NCBI GenBank assembly: GCA_017650105.1
Contig: JAGCFO010000015.1
Coordinates: 1 to 64,000, forward strand
Source: Bacteroidaceae bacterium
Lineage (GTDB): Bacteria; Bacteroidota; Bacteroidia; Bacteroidales; Bacteroidaceae
Reading direction: 5' to 3'
Length of the DNA: 64,000 bases
This document shows positions 60,983 to 64,000 of the stretch, in pieces; position 1 is the stretch's first letter, and the number at the start of each line of letters is the position of its first letter. The notes under the pieces were generated by a model that was given only the letters and a program-made list of their open reading frames with translations, did no database searches and was not told the DNA's origin. A program made the position numbers and the translations under genes.

Positions 60983-61504
60983 TTACCTATTTGCCCTATG
61001 CTCGGCAACAAGCGTGTATGCCTCCTCTTTCAGCACTAGCGGCAGGGCTACTTCTCTCAGTTCCAGGCTTTTCAGCCAGTCTTCTACCTCGTTCGGCTGC
61101 ATGGTGTAGAGCACTTCGCGGAATTCTTCTATCTGACTGTTGTCATAGTCGTTTTCCGATATGCCTCTGTAGGCATCCAATTCCTCGTCGTTGAAGTATT
61201 CTATCTGCTGCCGAAGGGCGCGCAGCATCAGTTCCTTCTCGCACACCTCGTGGGCGCCACAGCACTCCTGAGCTTCCACTCGCTGTAGTTGCTGCTTCAG
61301 TTGCTCCTCGCTCAGCTCAGTCAAGTCGGAGGCGTCTTGCTCCTCAGTCAGCGCTGCGATAATGTCTGCCTTAGTGGGGATTTTTTTCTCGTCGGGTTGC
61401 TGCCTTCTTTTCTTTCGGAACTTCTCATACATCTGAGCCAGCACGATAATGAGTGCTGTTGTGCCGAAGGCGATGAGGATTTTTTGTATGGATGCGTCAG
61501 TCAT
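60983..61504 (-). CDS. Conserved single-helix membrane protein upstream of porW
   Basis: The 173-residue protein has one N-terminal helix (ILIAFGTTALIIVLAQMYEK), then a charged cytoplasmic domain. A CCGAHEVCEKE segment, LRQQIEYFNDEELDAYRGIS, IEEFREVLYTMQ and VEDWLKSLELREVALPLVLK look strongly conserved. I recognise it as a Bacteroidales family of unknown function. It precedes porW by 49 bp and may share its transcript, suggesting a link to T9SS, which is inferred from position only. Confidence 0.72.
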   Translation of the reverse strand: MTDASIQKILIAFGTTALIIVLAQMYEKFRKKRRQQPDEKKIPTKADIIAALTEEQDASDLTELSEEQLKQQLQRVEAQECCGAHEVCEKELMLRALRQQIEYFNDEELDAYRGISENDYDNSQIEEFREVLYTMQPNEVEDWLKSLELREVALPLVLKEEAYTLVAEHRANR

Positions 61505-61579
61505 TTTCTAAGTGTTCTCTTGTCGGTTCCTTGTGGATGATGTTGTTTTTGGCGTGAGGGGCGAAAGGCCTTTTTCTAT

Positions 61580-61675
61580 GTCGGAAATTATTCTTTCTTC
61601 ATCTCGCCGTATTCTTTCTTCATCTCGCGAGATTTGTTCTCCAAAAATTTTTTTTCCTTCTCCATATTTTACGGT
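61580..61675. repeat. 21-bp/AT-palindrome repeat, copy 9
   Basis: Units in tandem: ATTCTTTCTTCATCTCGCCG with T, ATTCTTTCTTCATCTCGCGA with G, then ATTTGTTCTCCAAAAATTTT joined to TTTTCCTTCTCCATATTTT. It ends within the stop-codon region of aroA (61669) and fills the gap to the PorW-upstream gene. Confidence 0.78.
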
Positions 61676-62973
61676 TCATTCTCAGAAGGGTTGGCTTCCG
61701 TGTCGGGCAGGATGTCAATTCCTATCCCAACGCTTTTCAAGTCGTCCCAAAAGGCTGGGTAAGACTTGTTTACCACTTCGGGATGCTCTATTTCGATTTG
61801 TCCGAAACGCAGCACAGCGGGAGCAAAAGACATAGCCATCCGATGGTCTCCGTAAGTGCTGATTCGAGCACATTTCCCGTTGTCGTAAGCCTCGTTTTTC
61901 GTGCCGTCCCAAATCAGTATTTCCTCCGCCTTGTCGTTCCAGTTGCGGCTTTCAACCTTCAGCGCGCATCCCAGTTTGCCCAACTCGTAAGCGAGGGCGT
62001 CAATCCTGTCTGTTTCCTTGATGCGCAGGTTTTCAGCGCCGTAGATGCGGAAGGGAGTGTCGAGCAGAAAATATGCTACTGCCAGCGTGGGTATTAAGTC
62101 AGGCGTGTCGCTGCAGTCGATGCTTATCTCTCCACACATCAGAAGTTGAGGGTCGAGTAGCTCAACACAGATGCTGTCGCCCTGAATGCAATCGGTGTAG
62201 GTGAGCCCTTCAAGTTTCACGCTGTAGGGTATATACAATTTCATCGCCAAAGTCTGCATTGCATACCAATACGATGCTGCGCTCCAGTCACCCTCTATCG
62301 TGAGGGATTTGTCAACGTAGCTGCCGCGCGGAACGATTAGTGAGCCTGTTTCTTCCTCCCACGCTACTTCTATTCCATAGTGCTCCATCAGCGCGCAAGT
62401 CATATCGATGTAGGGAGCGGAGACGATTTTTCCTTCCAAAGTCAACCGGAAGGGTGGGTTTCCTTCCGATGCCGGCTTGATAAGAGGTGTTATCATCAAC
62501 ATTGCCGAAATGTACTGCGAGCTGATGCTCCCGTCCATCGTGAGGCTGTCGCCCGACAGCTCCTTCCCTCTGATGTGAAGCGGAGGAAATCCCTCTTTGC
62601 CTTCGTAGGAGATGTCGGCTCCCAGCTCGCGTAGGGCTTCCACGAGAGTGCCTATTGGGCGCTGTTGCATGCGATTGTTTCCCGTCAGGATGATGTCGCT
62701 GCCTGGTTGGCAAACAAACAGGGCTGTGAGGAAGCGCATAGCGGTGCCGGCGCCCTCGATGTTGATGGTGCCGTTAGCCGAAGCGTCTGTCAAGGCTCTC
62801 CTTATCACTCGCGTGTCGTCGCACTCGGGCAGGTTAGGGATGTTGTCTTGGGCAGGCTCCTTTGACGCCAAGTGGTGTAGCACGAGGGCTCTGGCAGCAA
62901 TGCTTTTCGAAGCCGGAAGGTGAACAGTCCCTTGCAGATTCGTTCGGTTTCGGTCGAATGTCAATCGTATCAT
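61669..62973 (-). CDS. aroA: 3-phosphoshikimate 1-carboxyvinyltransferase (EPSP synthase)
   Basis: The 434-residue enzyme joins phosphoenolpyruvate to shikimate 3-phosphate in aromatic amino-acid synthesis. The N-terminal PASKSIAARALVLHHLA, GAGTAMRFLTALF, DGSISSQYISAMLM and ENLRIKETDRIDALAYELGK motifs are standard. The C-terminal end is short and acidic (PDTEANPSENEP). The -7 box ends 5 bp before the ATG, so its mRNA may be almost leaderless. It is the first and only gene of its unit. Confidence 0.95.
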   Translation of the reverse strand: MIRLTFDRNRTNLQGTVHLPASKSIAARALVLHHLASKEPAQDNIPNLPECDDTRVIRRALTDASANGTINIEGAGTAMRFLTALFVCQPGSDIILTGNNRMQQRPIGTLVEALRELGADISYEGKEGFPPLHIRGKELSGDSLTMDGSISSQYISAMLMITPLIKPASEGNPPFRLTLEGKIVSAPYIDMTCALMEHYGIEVAWEEETGSLIVPRGSYVDKSLTIEGDWSAASYWYAMQTLAMKLYIPYSVKLEGLTYTDCIQGDSICVELLDPQLLMCGEISIDCSDTPDLIPTLAVAYFLLDTPFRIYGAENLRIKETDRIDALAYELGKLGCALKVESRNWNDKAEEILIWDGTKNEAYDNGKCARISTYGDHRMAMSFAPAVLRFGQIEIEHPEVVNKSYPAFWDDLKSVGIGIDILPDTEANPSENEP

Positions 62974-62977
62974 GCTA

Positions 62978-62985
62978 CAAAAATA
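62978..62985 (-). promoter_or_regulatory. -7 element of aroA
   Basis: TATTTTTG on the minus strand fits TAnnTTTG and lies only 4 bp before the ATG at 62973. Transcription would start at or near the initiation codon. No clear -33 box is present. Confidence 0.42.
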
Positions 62986-63056
62986 GGCAAAATCCGCCTT
63001 TTATCCTCATGAAAAGGAAAAATTTTTAGCGAAAGCGCAATTTTTTTCAGAAAAAG

Positions 63057-63088
63057 TTTGGCGGTTCGCTACGTATGGCTTACCTTTG
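63057..63088 (+). promoter_or_regulatory. Promoter of tRNA-Pro
   Basis: TTTG (63057-63060) and TACCTTTG (63081-63088), 20 bp apart, a full consensus match, 31 bp before the tRNA. Confidence 0.8.
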
Positions 63089-63119
63089 CATCCGCTTTCG
63101 AAAGGAAGTACCGATTGTT

Positions 63120-63194
63120 CGGGATGTAGCTCAGCCCGGTTAGAGTACGCGTCTGGGGGGCGTGGGGTCGCTAGTTCGAATCTAGTCATCCCGA
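63120..63194 (+). tRNA. tRNA-Pro, anticodon GGG
   Basis: The 75-nt cloverleaf folds with acceptor CGGGATG/CATCCCG and discriminator A. The D-arm is GCTC/GAGT. The anticodon arm CGCGT-CTGGGGG-GCGTG gives anticodon GGG (reads CCC/CCT). The T-arm is GCTAG-TTCGAAT-CTAGT. The CCA end is not encoded. It is preceded by a full promoter and followed by a terminator at 63209-63238. Confidence 0.95.
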
Positions 63195-63208
63195 CAAATA
63201 GGAGAGAG

Positions 63209-63238
63209 GCGTCTGGCATCAAGCCAGACGCTTTTTTT
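63209..63238 (+). terminator. Rho-independent terminator of tRNA-Pro
   Basis: GCGTCTGGC, loop ATCAA, GCCAGACGC followed by seven T. The 9-bp stem is perfect and the T-run immediate, a canonical intrinsic terminator. Confidence 0.92.
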
Positions 63239-63276
63239 GTTCGTGTAGGGCACAGGACTCATTTTATCCCCGAAAA

Positions 63277-63308
63277 TTTGGCAGCAAGGATTTCTTTTTG
63301 TATCTTTG
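63277..63308 (+). promoter_or_regulatory. Promoter of the terminal outer-membrane protein gene
   Basis: TTTG (63277-63280) and TATCTTTG (63301-63308), 20 bp apart, full consensus. The ATG at 63401 leaves a leader of about 85 nt. Confidence 0.8.
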
Positions 63309-63400
63309 CATCGATAATCGCAAGTCGCTCCCGAAGAGCCCTTTGCCTGAAGAATGGATTTAACAACAAGTTTAACTATTTTATTTTCAAAACAAACAGT

Positions 63401-64000
63401 ATGAAGAAAGTAATGAAAAACGTTATGGCTGTAGCCATGATGATGTTAGTCAGCGCTAGCGCATTCGCACAGTACGACTGGATGAAGAGTTCTCTGACTT
63501 TTGGTTACACCAACGAGTCATTCTCGTCTCTCCTTGGAAAAGAAGTGGTTGCAACTTATCCTAACACATTCGGTTTGGGAGGCCAGTTCAACGAGGCTTT
63601 TGAAATCTTTGATTTCGCCGGAAGAGTTGTTTCAGTCGGACTTGACACCTCTGTTGATTTGAATTACTCGCAGTTCGATCACGCAGGCACCACCCACATG
63701 GGCGAATTTAGCATTCAGGTGGGTCCCGCCGTTTCCTTCCGTCCTACGGATAAGTTGTGTTTTCGTGCTTATGCCAAGATTGCTCCTACCATCGTCGGAC
63801 AGCATATGCCAGACATCGACAAGGGCTATGCAGGGCTTGGCCTGATGACTACCATCGGTGCTACCGCTTGCTTCGGACGCTTCGGACTCGGAGTAGAGCA
63901 GCGCGGAGGTGGAGTTACCCTCATGGAAATCCGCGACAGCAAACTTAACAAAGATGCAAGCAAGGACATCAGTTTCGTAGGCCCGCGCTTCTTCCTGGTA
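63401..64000 (+). CDS. Outer-membrane beta-barrel-like protein, partial
   Basis: An ATG at 63401 opens a frame of 200 codons that continues past the window end. A signal peptide (MKNVMAVAMMMLVSASAFAQ) follows five residues. The mature part has alternating amphipathic strands rich in aromatic and Gly residues (SSLTFGYTNESFSSLLGKE, GEFSIQVGPAVSFRPTDKLC, GYAGLGLMTTIGATACFGRF), like a small porin or OmpA-type barrel. It has its own full promoter. No specific family is assigned because the C-terminal half is missing. Confidence 0.75.
   Translation, partial: MKKVMKNVMAVAMMMLVSASAFAQYDWMKSSLTFGYTNESFSSLLGKEVVATYPNTFGLGGQFNEAFEIFDFAGRVVSVGLDTSVDLNYSQFDHAGTTHMGEFSIQVGPAVSFRPTDKLCFRAYAKIAPTIVGQHMPDIDKGYAGLGLMTTIGATACFGRFGLGVEQRGGGVTLMEIRDSKLNKDASKDISFVGPRFFLV

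Overview
The window looks like a Bacteroidota chromosome, most likely order Bacteroidales and Prevotella-like. The signs are the promoter pattern TTTG-N19/20-TAnnTTTG in front of many genes, no Shine-Dalgarno signals, a fused FeoA-FeoB, a DUF4270 lipoprotein next to a short GT5 protein, the PorX/PorW regulators of the type IX secretion system (T9SS), an HmuY/TonB-receptor pair, Bacteroidota-style lipoprotein signals and several secreted pectin enzymes. No phage, insertion sequence, CRISPR array or rRNA is visible. There is one tRNA, tRNA-Pro(GGG).

Layout. 1-3.9 kb: a partial gene, a large secreted protein ending in one dockerin-like repeat, and an intergenic region with inverted 8-bp arrays. 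3.9-7.6 kb: rmlA-rmlB plus a HerA-like ATPase, minus strand. 7.7-11.5 kb: a pectin esterase fusion and a GH51 arabinofuranosidase, plus strand. 11.6-17.9 kb: an operon of ABC ATPase, FtsX-type permease, secreted PQQ-like propeller and a GT4 glycosyltransferase. 18.2-29.5 kb: a tight seven-gene redox operon. 30-32.3 kb: DUF4270 lipoprotein and GT5-like protein. 32.7-36.9 kb: GH28, DUF4861, phosphoglycolate phosphatase and a hemerythrin-like/LuxR regulator. 37.2-40.6 kb: lipoprotein, HmuY-like protein and TonB receptor. 40.7-43.5 kb: a second LuxR-type regulator heading an operon with TIGR02757, Ogt and an RsmI-like methylase. 44-52.4 kb: DPP-IV, radical SAM protein, FeoAB with its Cys-rich partner, GH28 and an M48 peptidase. 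52.6-63 kb: GH2 galactosidase, HTH/membrane pair, TsaE-PorX-PorW and AroA. 63.1-64 kb: the tRNA and the start of an outer-membrane protein gene.

The most unusual content is the 18.2-29.5 kb operon. It encodes a NuoE-NuoF fusion (NADH/flavin/Fe-S), a NuoG-N-like Fe-S protein fused in frame through one membrane segment to a PQQ-like propeller, a NapH/NosR-like membrane Fe-S protein, a Tat-exported protein with four [4Fe-4S] motifs, a Tat-exported propeller ending in a Cys-rich tail, and two membrane-anchored PQQ-like propellers. No known terminal reductase, hydrogenase H-cluster subunit or proton-pumping subunit is present. I infer an NADH-fed, trans-envelope electron-transfer machine of undescribed purpose.

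The second unusual feature is a dispersed family of modular repeats: 21-bp units of the type ATTCCTTCTTCATATCGCGAG joined to A/T-rich palindromes of the type GGGAAAAATTTTTTTCCC. At least nine copies sit mostly at transcription-unit boundaries. One lies inside the ABC permease gene, one forms the N-terminus of a lipoprotein, and one runs into the stop codon of the NuoG-propeller gene. Because the unit is a multiple of three bases it can be read as heptapeptide repeats.
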